DNA from: Zanthoxylum bungeanum
Taxonomy: Eukaryota > Streptophyta > Magnoliopsida > Sapindales > Rutaceae
Assembly (NCBI GenBank): GCA_019454045.1
Contig: SKCR01023721.1
Coordinates: 108,804 to 172,803, forward strand
Length of the DNA stretch: 64,000 nucleotides
Direction: 5' to 3'
Shown piece after piece: positions 11,311-23,244 of the stretch. The notes under the pieces are model-generated. The model saw only the letters and a list, made by a program, of their open reading frames with translations. It was not told where the DNA came from and ran no database searches. How positions within the stretch are numbered: the stretch's first letter is position 1; every line of letters starts with the position of its first letter. Position numbers and translations under genes: made by a program.

Positions 11311-12377
11311 TTGAGTAAACGACACCTTCTCTTGTTTTGTGTTGCTTTGGTTTATTTATTCTTGTCATTTAATTATGCATGTTGTTCATTCCCGTATGAT
11401 ACGATCGAGTGCATGGGCTTAGTAAGTGCGATGAAAGGTACTCTAATTGGAGGGTTAAAATCCTTCACCACGATGCTCTGCCGCACCGATTGATGTGTGT
11501 TCGGTTGAATGCGAAATACGTTCAATCGGACATACCTAGTTTGACATGATTGTCTTTATTTTTGTATGCATGATTCAATCGAGCGTATGGGCTTAGTAAG
11601 TGCGATGTGAGATCCCCTATGGGGAGGGGCTAAAGCCCTTTACCACGAGGCTTCGCCGCGCCGGTTGATGTGTGTTCGGTTGGATACAAGATACGTTCAA
11701 TCGGGCACACTATGTTTAATATTATTGCTTTTCATTCTATGTATGCCTGATTCGGTCGAGCGTATGGGCTTAGTATGTTGGTCTAAAGGTCCTCTCTTTG
11801 AGAGATCAAGAGCCCCAAAAGGCCACCTTTACGGCAGTACTTCGCCGCGCCCCTTTATTTTGTCGTTTATGTATTGCGTCTCATTTCATGCATCAGGTCC
11901 GTTCCCGTTCGAACGCGTTTACGAACGCAACTCGAACGCGCATGTGTTTTGCCCTGTCATGCATCAGGTCTTACTTATGTTCGAACGCGTTCCCGAACGC
12001 CACACGAACGAGAGCATTCTGTTTCATTTCCGTTCGAACGCGTTATCAAACGCCATACGAACGCGAACCTTCTGTTTATCGTTCTAACGCGTTTACGAAC
12101 GCTATACGAACGCCCACGCACTTTCTTAGTTTCATAATGCATCAGGTATGGTTCCTTTCGAACGCGTTCTCGGACGTTACACGAACGCGAACCTTTTGTT
12201 TACCGTTCGAACGCTTTTACGAACGCTACACGAACGCGCACCCACTGAACTGAGTCCTCTTCATTAGATTTCATGCATAGTTTTCCTAATAGCTATCCCC
12301 ACATGTATGAATACAAATATATTAATGTATTACAATCCATATGCTTATGTCATGATAACATTTGAGTATTATTTCTT

Positions 12378-12473
12378 GCGGTATATCGGATGGAAACCCA
12401 GACGTAAATTCCGTAGCCGATTCCGAATGGACGGTAGTGCGGTCTGTACTTGGGATACAACTCCACGTACCAC
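12378..12473 (+). ncRNA. 96-nt conserved module, copy 4 (3' LTR)
   Basis: Counterpart of copy 2 with no length change. Same strand as the element. Confidence 0.45.
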
Positions 12474-12904
12474 TTGGAAAAGTGCCCATATATGTACTTG
12501 TATGGTTAATATGTGTGCTTGTATTTTCCTGAATGTAATATGTAAATGAAGTTGTATGTTTGTTGCTATTTTGATATATGTTAAGTATGCAACTTTAAAT
12601 GTGAGATATATGTGAAATGTGTGCATAAGTTTTATTTTGCATGTGAGAATTTAGAAGCATGATACTCTTGGGAAATAAGTGTTACTTAAGCTTGATTAAA
12701 TTATTACATAAATCATTTCATTACAAGTGACATAAGTAAGGGACCATTCTGAACCCAATGGTTTGAGGTCTTCCCTTGCGATGGGTGAGTGCGGCCTTAA
12801 ATCTTTGTCCCGGTTCACACCGGGTGGCGACTCCATATTATTTAGTATTTCTCAACTAGTGCCGCGAGCCTAGAAACGGCGTCGCCCAGTTTCTGTTGTC
12901 TACA

Positions 12905-13093
12905 ATGTATTGAGTAGAAAACTTGCATATAGGTTATTAATCGAAATAGAGAAATATTAACCTAAGTACCCATTTGGTAATAAGAGCTAAAAATCGGCAA
13001 AGATTTATTTAATTCCTCACTTATAGCGATAACCCAATTCACCCCTATTGGGAAATAGAGATTGTTTGTCGCTATTGCTTGTAGGTAATTTCA
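12905..13093 (+). repeat. 3' part of the copia 5' LTR
   Basis: Matches 17116-17305 with few differences and ends GGTAATTTCA. The rest of this LTR lies left of the gypsy insertion, outside the window. Confidence 0.85.
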
Positions 13094-13095
13094 GT

Positions 13096-13107
13096 TGGTA
13101 TCAGAGC
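13096..13107 (+). other. Primer binding site, tRNA-iMet type
   Basis: TGGTATCAGAGC, two bases after the LTR end; this is the standard plant copia primer site complementary to initiator tRNA-Met. Confidence 0.9.
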
Positions 13108-13147
13108 GAGGTATTCTCTACAAGACTTAACCGTCCGAGAATAGATC

Positions 13148-14680
13148 ATGGCTTCTACAAGCAACTCGTCAAATCTTGCCGAAGGATTTTCAACGACTAG
13201 ACCTCCGTTTTACACCGGAACAGACTATAATTATTGGAAAATGAGGATGTTGAATTATTTCATTGCCGTTGATCCGCAATTCTATTTGGTGATTACACGG
13301 GGTGCAAAAGTACCAATGAAGAAAGATAGCAATGAGGTTGATATTCCAAAACCGAGCTTAGAATGGGATAGTGAGGATGTAAAACTAGCCTCACAAAATG
13401 CTATGGCACTCAACCAACTCCTATGTGCCATTGATCGGGATCAAGTAAGCAAGCTTCCGGAATGTGGAAACGCATATGATTTATGGAAGTCTTTGGAAAT
13501 GGTCAATGAGGGCACAAGCCAAGTGAAGGAATCGAAGATCAACCGGTTCATGTGCGAATTGGACAATTTCAAGATGGAATCCGGGGAAGAAATTGATCAC
13601 ATGATTTCAAGGTTTACGATCATCATCAATCATTTGGGAGCCTTGTGAAAAGTCATCGGGACATCGGATCAAGTGAAGAAAATTTTGAGATCACTCCCGA
13701 AAGAATTTAGAAGCTATATCTCCTCCATTAGAGAAGAAAACGACATAAACACATTAAAAATGGATGATTTGGTCGACAAATTGCTTGAGTATGAAATGGA
13801 GATCAAGATGGATAAAAAAAGAGGAAGATAAGAAAATCTTTGGCCTTAAAAGCGAGAAAAATAGACGACTCAAGCTCAAGTGAAGAAGAGGATAGTGATG
13901 ATGAGTTGGCAATCATCACCAAGAAAGTAAAAGAGCTCCTCAAATCCGCAAAGCTCAAAGGAAAATCAATGGCGGATGAAAAGAAAGAAGAAAAATGGCC
14001 GCGGAAGAACAAGAAAATTGTATGTTATGAATGCAACAAACCGGTCATATAACCATCGATTGCCTATTGAGAATAATGAAATGAAAATCAAAGAAAAAGG
14101 CAATGAAAGCTAATTCAACTTGGAGTGATAGCAATTCAAGCTCATCCGAGGAGGAAGAGGTAATTCAAAGATAAATCAATAGCATTCATGGCTATCACGG
14201 ATGAGGACTTCCATTTTGAAAGCGAAGAAGAAGAGGTACACAATTCTCAAGACTATAATGATCTACTTAATGCTTTTAATGGTTTAAAAGAATTGTGTGA
14301 TGTGCTTAAAAAGAAATTAAAATTGGTCAAAAATGAGCATGCTACTCTTAAAATTGAACATGCAACTAGTTTGGATAAAATTCACGTTTTAGATAATGAT
14401 ATGATATGCTTAAAGGCTAAACATGAAAAAGAAATTGCATGCTTAAATGATGAAAATGCATGTTTAAAATTGAAAAAGCTAGAACTTGAAAATGTCATAT
14501 CAAATATGCCATCTAGCTCTAAGACATGCGATTGCGAATCAATTTTGAATGAAAATGTGTTATTAAACACAAAAGTTATACATTTGCAAAACATAATTAG
14601 CAAATTCACATTGGGACATAAAAAATTTAATATGTTTATTGGATCCCAAAAATGTGCATTTAAAAGAGAAGGATTATGAT
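13148..14680 (+). pseudogene. gag: gag of the Sirevirus-type element, interrupted
   Basis: ATG at 13148 opens MASTSNSSNLAEGF followed by PPFYTGTDYNYWKMRML, the start of the copia gag (DUF4219/UBN2) fold. A stop occurs at 13648, after which the coding sense continues (LRSLPKEF, MDDLVDKLLEYE). Near 14020 a zinc knuckle starts CYECNKP but is cut by a frame change. A last open piece (14188-14679) is a lysine- and leucine-rich coiled coil, as in the long gag tails of Sireviruses. At 14870 GPKKVWVPK-like coding marks the usual end of gag, after which pol is simply absent. Confidence 0.75.
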
Positions 14681-15952
14681 ATATGCCTTACATTAAGAGA
14701 AAATTTTTGAAGATTTATTTTGTTAAGGCATCTGATTCTTATGCTAAGAATGTTAAAAATGAAAATATCACATGTCATGCATGTAATGAATTGGACATAA
14801 AATTTTTGAATGCATGAACAAGAATGCAATTAAGAATGCATTGATTCCTCAATGAATCACAATTAACCCCAATGGACCCAAGAAAGTTTGGGTACCAAAG
14901 TGTAATTGATAAATTTGTAGGGGGAGCTTTGGGAATGGATCTTTAAAGAAAAAGCACAATTGATCCCAAAGGCTCAAAGAGATGAGGAATCGCAACGGTA
15001 AAGGTAAAATTCGTATTCACGGAAACATTGATACCGTTTTCTCTTTGTGTATGTATGCATATTTTAAATTGGTTAATATTTTTTTAAGCATACAAAGTGA
15101 TTAGACAATGCACTTATCTTTCTATTGGTATCAATTGTTCATTTGATATCATTAAATGCCTAAATCATACATTTAAACCCCTTTTTCATATCAATTAGTA
15201 TCACATTGAATTTATTGAGTTAAAATTACATATATGTGATCATTTGATTGATTTCGCATTAAAAATGCTTTTGCCATGTATTATATTGTATGAAAATGAA
15301 ATGCATGTATATTGACATAAGTTTCCATTGATATAATGAAAAGTATGGATTTTGATTGTTTATTAATTGGTATCATATTTATAAGAAACAATCATTAAAA
15401 TGCATTGAATTGAATTCATTGATTTTAGTTAGTATCATGATATGTAATGACTTATTTTATTTAATATCACAATTGGGAAAAATCATGCTTAAAATGATAT
15501 AATTGGAAACATTGATATAAAATGTTAATTGGTATATTGGTACATTTTTTTTTTTTTGAAAAATTGCATTATACATGATTTCTTTTTAAATCTTATGGCA
15601 AAAATGGGGGAAATGCCAAATGTGCATATTTTTAAATTTTTGGTATCATTATTTATTGCACATATTTATTTGGTATCTCATTTGATTTTAAATTTTATTT
15701 CTCCACTTTTTGTTTATGTCAAAGGGGGAGAAATCATTAGAATGAGATTAAAACTTGTTTTACCCTCACCTGTGGTTTAAGGGGGAGTAATTGTACTAAT
15801 GTGCTTGTCAAGTCTTTTAGAGCTATCTTGAAGACAATCACATATTGAGGGGGAACTTATGTTGAGGGAGCAAAATCATCAAATTTGGACTCCGAGAAGC
15901 TCATAAGTATCAACAAGTTTTAAGGGGTTGCCATTATCAAAAAGAGGGAGAT
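14681..15952 (+). other. Non-coding 3' internal region with multiple polypurine tracts
   Basis: AT-rich sequence without pol. Purine tracts with GGGGGAG lie near 14921, 15724, 15781 and 15847, and the final tract AAAGAGGGAGAT abuts the 3' LTR at 15953. Repeated tracts are known in Sireviruses. Confidence 0.65.
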
Positions 15953-17305
15953 TGTTGGCGACTTGGTCGCATAAATGGTTTTTGATGACGTCAACGTGAA
16001 AGAAGACTTCAACGTGCAAACACGAAGCAATACAAAAATGGTCGAAGCATATGGGGTGAAGAGCGAGAATGTGAAGACTTGCGACAAAACGAAGATATAT
16101 TGCGAAGTCTTAGATTAGGATTTAAATTGTAATGTGAATTGTAATATTCAAGTGCCTAAGCTCATATGAATCATGCACATTCACTTAGATGCATTAGGAT
16201 CATGACAAAATGCCTTAAAACATTCATTACTCTGCATTTTGGTCTGAGACCGGCATACCGGTCCCTTACCGGTATCCATACCGGTGAGATGCTCTGTTAT
16301 GCATGCTCACTAGAACCGGCATGGACCTTACCGGTCACCATACCAGTGAGCCCAACGGCTAGTTCCCTTACTGGAATCAGCAAGCCCTAAACCGGTCTTC
16401 ATACCGGTGACCTTTCCGGTCTAGCTCTTCATTATGCAATCTTACTGGAACCGGCACAGACCATACCGGTTACCATACCGGTCTAACGTATACTTTCCCA
16501 ACGGTCATATAGCCGTTAGTATCCGTTGGAAACCCAGACCGGCATACTGGCCTCCATACCGATTTCCATACCGGTCTAGCTGTAAGTTGGGGAATGTTTT
16601 GCATTTTATTATAATAGAACCCCAACTCATTTGTGCTTGGTTAGAGACTTAGAAACCTTCATACATATTCTACTAAGGCAAATACAAGAGTGTCTTAAAC
16701 CTTCATATACTTAAACACTCATACAAGCTCACATACACTACACCTTCACATATTTAGTAGTGAGCTTAGAACACTTGGATTTGCAACTTACACAATCTTC
16801 TTAATATTTGTAAGTGTCCAAGTGTGTTTTACAATTTATTTATCAAAACACTTGTGGTTGTGAAATCCCATTAGTTTGGGTGTTGTAAAGGTTGTGAGTG
16901 CGCCTACGAACAAAACTCAAAAGTGTAAAAGGTTCGGAGTGTGCCTTTGCGGAAAACTCTTGGTTGCGAGTGAACCACGGAACTCGATTTTAGTGAAAAT
17001 CTTCAAGTGAGGCTTGGGGGAGTGGACGTAGGCACGTTTGGCCGAACCATTATAAATCATGGTGTCGTATTTCTCTATCCTTATTATTTTACTTATTTGC
17101 AAGTTATTTATATTTATGTATTGAGTAGAAAACTTGCATAAAGGTTATTAATCGAAATAGAGAAATATTAACCTAAGTGCCCATTTGGTAATAAGAGCTA
17201 AAAATCGGCAAAGATTTATTTAATTCCGCACTTATAGCGATAATCCAATTCACCCCCCTCTTGGGAATAGAGATTGTTTTTCGCTATTGTTTGTAGGTAA
17301 TTTCA
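15953..17305 (+). repeat. 3' LTR of the Sirevirus-type element
   Basis: 1353 bp, TGTTGGCGAC to GGTAATTTCA. Between about 16240 and 16585 it holds about ten ACCGG/CCGGT sites, many as the palindrome ACCGGT and often paired as CCGGNNNCATACCGGT. Such palindrome clusters are described for Sirevirus LTRs. Confidence 0.9.
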
Positions 17306-17648
17306 TACATCAAATCTTATTTCAAGCAAATGTATTAGATATTGAAGGTTAAAAAAAATAAATGGGTGTTGCATGTGAATTGCCGTGTGAGAAGAATGAA
17401 CTTTGAGAGAGAAGAGAAAAGTTTCATGGCTTAACACAATTAAGACTAAGGAAGCTTAATAAGGGAGAGTAAGTTTCTCACCATCAAGAAGAGGGGAGCA
17501 GAAGGGTGATCTCCTCAGTGCAAATCATTCAACAGATCTGTCAATTTTCCGCTACATATATGGATTCTAAATCATGTACGCTTTCAGAATCATCCGAATA
17601 ATTCTTTAATTTGTATTCTAAGCTTTGTGATAAAGATTTTGTTGCTAA
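17306..17648. other. Host DNA between copia element and PMD fragment
   Basis: No coding sense recognised. It may hold an intron or decayed upstream part of the PMD copy that follows; I see no clear exon. Confidence 0.4.
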
Positions 17649-18512
17649 AATAAATCCGAACGGTGGGAGCAATCACTGTCACGTTTGCAAGGTGCAAGTG
17701 ATGGTACATTGCCACCAAAAAGGAATCTCTCAAGTTCTAAGGTAATTCGGGGATCAAAAAGATTGATAGAAAGTAGCTTCACTGGTTTTAAAAAGACATC
17801 TAAGAAAGCAAAGGGAATGAAGAAAGGTGATGCTGCCTCTGCTCATACTCAATTTTCTTTGAAGAGTTTGGAAAGGACACTAGAGACATCAAAAAAGAAA
17901 AGAGATGTTGATTCCTCTACTGCTCTTGGTTGTTCTCTGAGGAGAGATAAAAAAACAGTCGAGACTTCAACAGAAACGAAAACCTTTAGTGATGGACCTG
18001 CCTCTGCTGAATTACCTTCAAAATGGTTATCAACGAGCTTGGAAGTGCAGAAGGAAGCTAATGATTCTCTTGCAAGTGATTCCTCTGAAGAAGATAATCT
18101 GACCATTGCAGAACTACTCAAGTCAAGGAAGAAACATGATGGTTTCTTGAATGAACATGTTGGTAGTGCTGCAAATTTGCCTAGTCAATCTGAAACTTTT
18201 TCTTCAACTGCAGAGTGTGAGGGTGTTAAAGTTATTGAACCACATTCACAGACAGAACTGGTGAAAAAGATTATACAAAATGAACCTGCGAAGGGGGGAT
18301 CAGCAACAACTTTTGAAGATTCAACTGAGAGTAAACTGGGTAGTTCAGCTTCAGCTGATCATGATATAGTTACAATGAAGGGTGGTGACAACATTAATAG
18401 CAATGATATAAGTGAGAGACCCGGGTTGCATCTCGAAGAGTGGGTTATTAGGCTTGAGAGGATTGTTGCAAAGTTAAAAGCAGAGAGATTAGGTCATAAA
18501 AGCCAGGCTTAG
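17649..18512 (+). pseudogene. C-terminal remnant of a plant-mobile-domain gene
   Basis: Open from the stop at 17646 to the stop at 18512 but with no start codon near its beginning. From 17661 (RWEQSLSRLQGASDGTLPPK) it aligns to the tail of the intact PMD gene (KWWKQSLLGLQSESDGALPRK at about 25521). The two tails share lysine-rich patches, EDNL..ES/EL, QNEPA, and an ending LE-WV-RLER-VA-LK-R-GHK. The PMD domain itself is missing; homology stops abruptly at 17661. Either the front half was lost or displaced when the copia/gypsy nest arrived, or this is a last exon whose earlier exons lie left of the window. Confidence 0.7.
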
Positions 18513-20349
18513 CATCAGCATAAGTTCACTTATGTTCAATTTATGCAGTTTTAGCAATTTAGCTATGATGATTTTCAGCCCCTGCCATTTGTTTTTGGAT
18601 TGATAGCAAATTGACAAATTGTGCAGAATAGCCTATAGATTTTGGTAATGTTTTGTGGAAGAAATTTCATCCTCAGTGGGGCACTGGTGTTTTCTTAGTA
18701 GGCCACATATATTGTTGCATTTTTAGATTTAGTTGAGTCTACTCATTGATCCAACAATATTGGTGTCCAAATTTGTCAGTTGGGTACCCTTAATACATAA
18801 ATATTTTTGCTTCTCCTGTTTCGAATTTTGCCATGGTGCTGGTTTATATGTAGTAATCGGAAAGCATTGGTCAATTTCATGTATACCGAAGCATGCAACA
18901 AACAAAGTAACATTAATTTCGTCGGAAAGTATTATTGCAGCTTACATCCAGTCCAATCAAAGCTAATTTATAAACGAGGCCTTCACTTATTTATTACTAA
19001 ATGGATAGAAATAGAATGATGTGGATAACTCTAGAGAATTCTAGAATCTTCAAGGTGTATCTCTCCCATTCTAGAACTTTCCAGAGTTCTCTAGTTCCTT
19101 CCAAGTTAACATCAGGCAGAAAATTTGTCATTTGTCGTACAGTGCGTGACAATCAGCTCCAAAATAACAAAAGAATACATGCTTAAATCAAAAGGGTCAA
19201 TTTCTCACTTAGATTGTAAAATACAGCCCAAATGCTTCATGAGTTACTTAAGCTGATTTAATTTGTTCCAAGTTTGACAATCTGAAGAATTTTACTTCCT
19301 TAAAATTCTTGGAAATTGCTGACAACTTTCCTGCCATGGTGACAAATCCAAGAGCTGCATTTATTGCGGAATAGGGCTCAGCGAGCAGCAGATTGATCCA
19401 TTTCTTTTTCACAATTGAAGGCAAAAGAAACAAAATACATTGGTAACTGTCAAGTAGAGCAGCAGCACAAAGCTCTACATTAAGAAACTGTGATGACTGG
19501 AAAAGTTAATTAAAGAATCTTTTCACTTTCAGATTGAGATTTTTGTTTAATAATCACGTGCTTGCCTTTAAAACTTGAAAATATGTCCACAATTACAAAG
19601 CATTGTGTTATTCTTGGCCCCTGCCTTTGTTCATCTCATTCACTAATTATCTAATTACATAACCAATTATAGAATTACCTTATTGATACAGCCAATTCCC
19701 TACTACAAGTTTACATAAAAAGAGCCTCTATGCTCCCAAATACATCTCCATTTTGACCAAACTGTTGTGAATTTAAGTGTCATTAAACATCAAATAACAT
19801 GCTACACAATAATTCAAACCAGAAAATTGAATCTAATATGTATGAACCATAGAAAACCTTAAAACTTGAAAATTAAGAAAAACCTTATGAATCCAAGTCG
19901 AGATAATCCTCTGTCCTTAAGAACTTATTAGCCCCGTCACAGGTGCTTTACGGATTCGCAATTGACCAATATTCTCCCAGGATAATTTGGTTCCTTCTTG
20001 TCCAATGAGCATTCCTTGACAAGTATACAAACTAGAAAATGGTTGAACTCTCTCTCAAAAACCAAAAAACAACAAATGACTCACAAATTTCGGATATCTT
20101 TCCTCTATCCTTTGTATTTGGATTTAAAGCCTCTTTTATAAGACATGGAAGGGTGCCAATAGGGCACCTAAGGGTTGTACCCCTCACAAGCACCCAAAAC
20201 ATCCAAATGACAAATATACCCTTAATAAACATTTAGAAGAATTTCCAACACAAAGTCATAGCAATAACAACTTCCCTAACAAAGCTCCTCACTGCACTTA
20301 TTATTATTTTTATTTTTAAAAAACCTGACCAATTGATGATGTCCTAAGA
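18513..20349. other. Intergenic, nothing recognised
   Basis: AT-rich host sequence after the PMD remnant. Only short, unconvincing open frames. No repeat, RNA gene or terminal inverted repeat that I can support. Confidence 0.5.
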
Positions 20350-21062
20350 CATGGATGACAATTTTACTCGCAAACTCGCTGGTATCCGCCCGATTTGGAT
20401 AGAATTTGTTAAATATTTTAGCGGGTTTAGTAATTTTAAAAAAAATCCAATACGGGTATCGTGCGGTTTTGATAAAGACTAATACCAGCAAATACCCGTA
20501 GCGGTTATGCGCCAAACCCGCAAGCTTTTTTTTTTTTTTAATCAATAATTTTTTTAATATCAAAACACATCATTTTGTCTAACTATTAAGAATGAAAACC
20601 TAATAACTCACAGTACCGATTTCATTTATTGTTAACCTAAAACGTAATAGCTCATAGTACCCATTGAAATATCTTAACCGTGTTTATTTATTAACTATTT
20701 GGTGGTGTTTTATCATTAGAATATTTATTACATGTTTATTAAATATTGGTAGTGTTTTATGCTCATGTGTTGTCAGCTAATCAAAATCCATTAATAATAA
20801 GTTCTTTGCTTCTTATTCTTTGTTCCACTTCCAATTTAAATTTAAAGCATATATATTAAATTAAAAAACTCGCAAAAAACCTACAAGATACCATTGCTAG
20901 TTTGATAATATGTGTAAATCCGTTAATACAGATTTGGTAATTAAAAAAATTAAAAACTTCAAGGAACATATAATGATTTGGTAATTTATTAAAAAAGCGG
21001 GTGTGAGTACGGATTTGGTATTAACAAAAATCCATATCAAATTCTTCCCGCTGTCATCCCCA
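20350..21062. mobile_element. hAT-like non-autonomous DNA transposon
   Basis: Ends CATGGATGACA and TGTCATCCCCA, an imperfect inverted pair. It is flanked by TCCTAAGA (20342-20349) and TCCTATGA (21063-21070), an 8-bp target duplication with one change. The ends are rich in CGGGTTT/ACCCGC near 20390-20520. No transposase. 8-bp duplications are typical of hAT. Confidence 0.65.
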
Positions 21063-21267
21063 TCCTATGATCAACTCAGAGTGATGAAAGAGAGGTTGCT
21101 TCCCGTCAAATAATTTGTACAGGTAAATTCATTGCTATTGAAGTTACACGAATATCCAAGATTAGTTGGTTGACATGAGATATGGATATGAATAATTCAT
21201 GCGGAACCTATTACATTGAGAAAATTTTCTATATCCGTTAGTTGGATAAATTTGGTATTATCATTTC

Positions 21268-22740
21268 TGTTAAAGTGTATGTCCTAAAATCTATTGTGGA
21301 TGTCATGATTTAAGGTAAAATATTTTGTAATATAATTTATTATTTATTTAATAAAAATCATTTATTTTCTATACATCTTTACATTCATGTTTTATTTGTA
21401 TGTCTCGAGAAATTATAACAAATATATATCGTTAATCCGAAATATATTTGTGATTATGAGAGTCAATAATATTTATATATGTCTCAAATTAAGTTTTTGG
21501 TAAAATATGAATATTATACCGGGCAGTAATATATTACTCGATCAATATTATTGTGTGTCGCGTAAATTGACATTTGATGTTAATAGAATGGATGATGAGT
21601 CTCATATCACAAGGACACAAACGATAGATGTTTTCATTAGTAGAATAAAATATGGAACACGACCATAAAATCGTCAGATCACATAATAATATTATCTAAG
21701 GTCATTGATTTTCGTAATAATACATTAAGTGTCGTTATATCTTCTGACCTGATATCACATGTTATATGATAGTACTTATGGTTCACTACTATATCATCAT
21801 TCGACTAGCCATGTCTCTTGAATAAATACTAGATGAGCTATTAACGTACGAAGTTATATGTGCTTCAAGAAGGGATCCGATAGCTTTGATAATAGAAGAT
21901 AAAGATGTTCCAAGGAAATTCAAAGATATAGATACAAGTCTTTGGCCAAAGCAGTCAATATCTTAGAGATATCATCGAGTAGTAAGGATTTGACATAACC
22001 ACGATCCAATACTCGATAAGGAGCATAAATATCAAAAGGAGTGAGCACACTTCATTATTTGACTAGGGGCCATGACATGTTGCTAGGGGTTTACCCATGG
22101 TTTGTGAAATATCATAGAGATTGAATATTAAAGAGTTAATATCGTTCTACTGCTACTCGATAATGAACCTAGCACAGTCGCACAAATAAAGTTTTCGCCC
22201 ATATTATAATTTAAGGATGTTAATAAATGATTATTTTTGCAAAATATGATTTCCTAATAAGATTAAGATATTTGAAATAATTCGGAAATATTAATTTGAT
22301 TAATAAATTCAAAATTCAAAATATAAAATTAAATTAAATTGTTTAAATAAATATTTGATATTTATATTAAGTAAATTAAATTTAATTAAATGCAATTTTG
22401 ATTAAATAAATATTTGATATTTATATTAAATGATTTCCTAGTTGTTCCAAGATTGTTTCAAAGAAAGTTGTTTCGTTGATCCCCATTCTAAGACTTCAAC
22501 ATTTTAGGAAAAAAAATGAGTTTCTTTATTCTCAAAGTGGAGCAATTTGTTCGTGGACGAGTTCCAGTGTGCCAACTAAAGGTGTAAAGTTTGGTGCAAT
22601 ACTACGAGAGAAAACTCAAGAAGGAAGCTAAAAAAGGCTCAGGAAAACGATAAATGCATTTAAGTGCGATTATTTTATCGTTAGTTTTTTATTTATATTG
22701 GTAAATAAAATTCCATTACATGCATGTGGTTTTCCAGTCA
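21268..22740 (+). repeat. Possible solo LTR of a copia-like element
   Basis: Begins TGTTAAAGTGTATGTCC and ends near TTTTCCAGTCA after ATGCATGTGG, a shape I associate with copia LTRs. No internal region and no target duplication (ATTTC on the left is not repeated), so the borders are tentative. Surrounding phrases near 21225 and 22868 (CCGTTAGTTGGATAAATTTGG-like) resemble each other. Confidence 0.35.
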
Positions 22741-23244
22741 CATATATGCTTCCGTACTAACCCGAAAATCTTACAATATTCGTCTTAAAAAAGAGGTAAA
22801 ATCTTTATAGGAACGAGGGCTGGTGAGGACCTGGTACGTTAGGATTGTGTACAAGTAAAATTTTCATACCCGTTAATTGAACAAATTGGATATATATATA
22901 TATATTGATATTCTTGTATCATATTTGGCCCGTTGTCAATTTTCGGATGACAAAAATCTATGTGGGGAGCCTAATATGTAAGGGGTGGGTAAAAAGATAA
23001 TTTTATATTCATTGGTTACACAAGTCGGGTATGAGTATTGACATTCTCGTTCAAATAGAAGTAAAATCTTTATATGAATGAGGACTCGTATGAGGCCTAT
23101 ACATTAGGGACGAAAATGAGTCCATTAATTAAAAAAAATAGAATATAATAACATTTCATACCACACACTAACTATTGGCATTGGTAAGGGTAGCCTAACA
23201 GCCTATTGAATAAAACAACATTCTATAAGTAATAATTGCCAAAA
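22741..23244. other. Decayed repeat sequence
   Basis: Diverged phrases of the type ATTTTCATACCCGTTAATTGAACAA recur near 22860 and 23010, suggesting an old transposon into which the LTR inserted. Not classifiable by eye. Confidence 0.3.

Larger units (their letters stand above)
1..12904 (+). mobile_element. Ty3/gypsy LTR retrotransposon, Tat-like, degenerate, 5' end outside window
   Basis: The two long LTRs (5' copy ending at 2717, 3' copy 10543-12904) flank an internal region carrying, in order, gag, aspartic protease, reverse transcriptase, RNase H, a second RNase H and integrase. That order makes it Ty3/gypsy. The second RNase H between the first and integrase, the long LTRs and the tandem-repeat 3' UTR point to the Tat group. 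Gag-pol is broken by several frameshifts and stops, so the copy is inactive. It sits inside the LTR of a copia element: the sequence right of 12904 resumes that LTR at a position matching 17116. The left target duplication lies before base 1; the right one would be ATGTA at 12905-12909. Group assignment is by motif recognition, not by a tree. Confidence 0.9.
10543..12904 (+). repeat. 3' LTR of the gypsy element
   Basis: 2362 bp, TG..CA ends (TGTAGGCATTG to TTGTCTACA). After only 51 bp it jumps to sequence matching 5' LTR position 416, so at least 365 bp of U3 with the TATA box are missing. An ACACA run at the join could be junction microhomology. The rest matches the 5' LTR with scattered substitutions and small indels. 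It holds its own copies of the 96-nt module, the 175-bp units and the TTCGAACG array. Confidence 0.85.
12905..17305 (+). mobile_element. Ty1/copia Sirevirus-type element lacking pol, 5' LTR split by the gypsy insertion
   Basis: The 3' LTR is 15953-17305; the surviving end of the 5' LTR is 12905-13093. An initiator-tRNA-Met primer site follows the 5' LTR. The internal region is only about 2.86 kb and holds gag but no protease, integrase or reverse transcriptase. Several GGGGGAG purine tracts precede the 3' LTR, a known Sirevirus habit. It is a non-autonomous deletion derivative. The base run after the 3' LTR, TACAT (17306-17310), is the expected right target duplication; the left one is outside the window. 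Confidence 0.85.
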
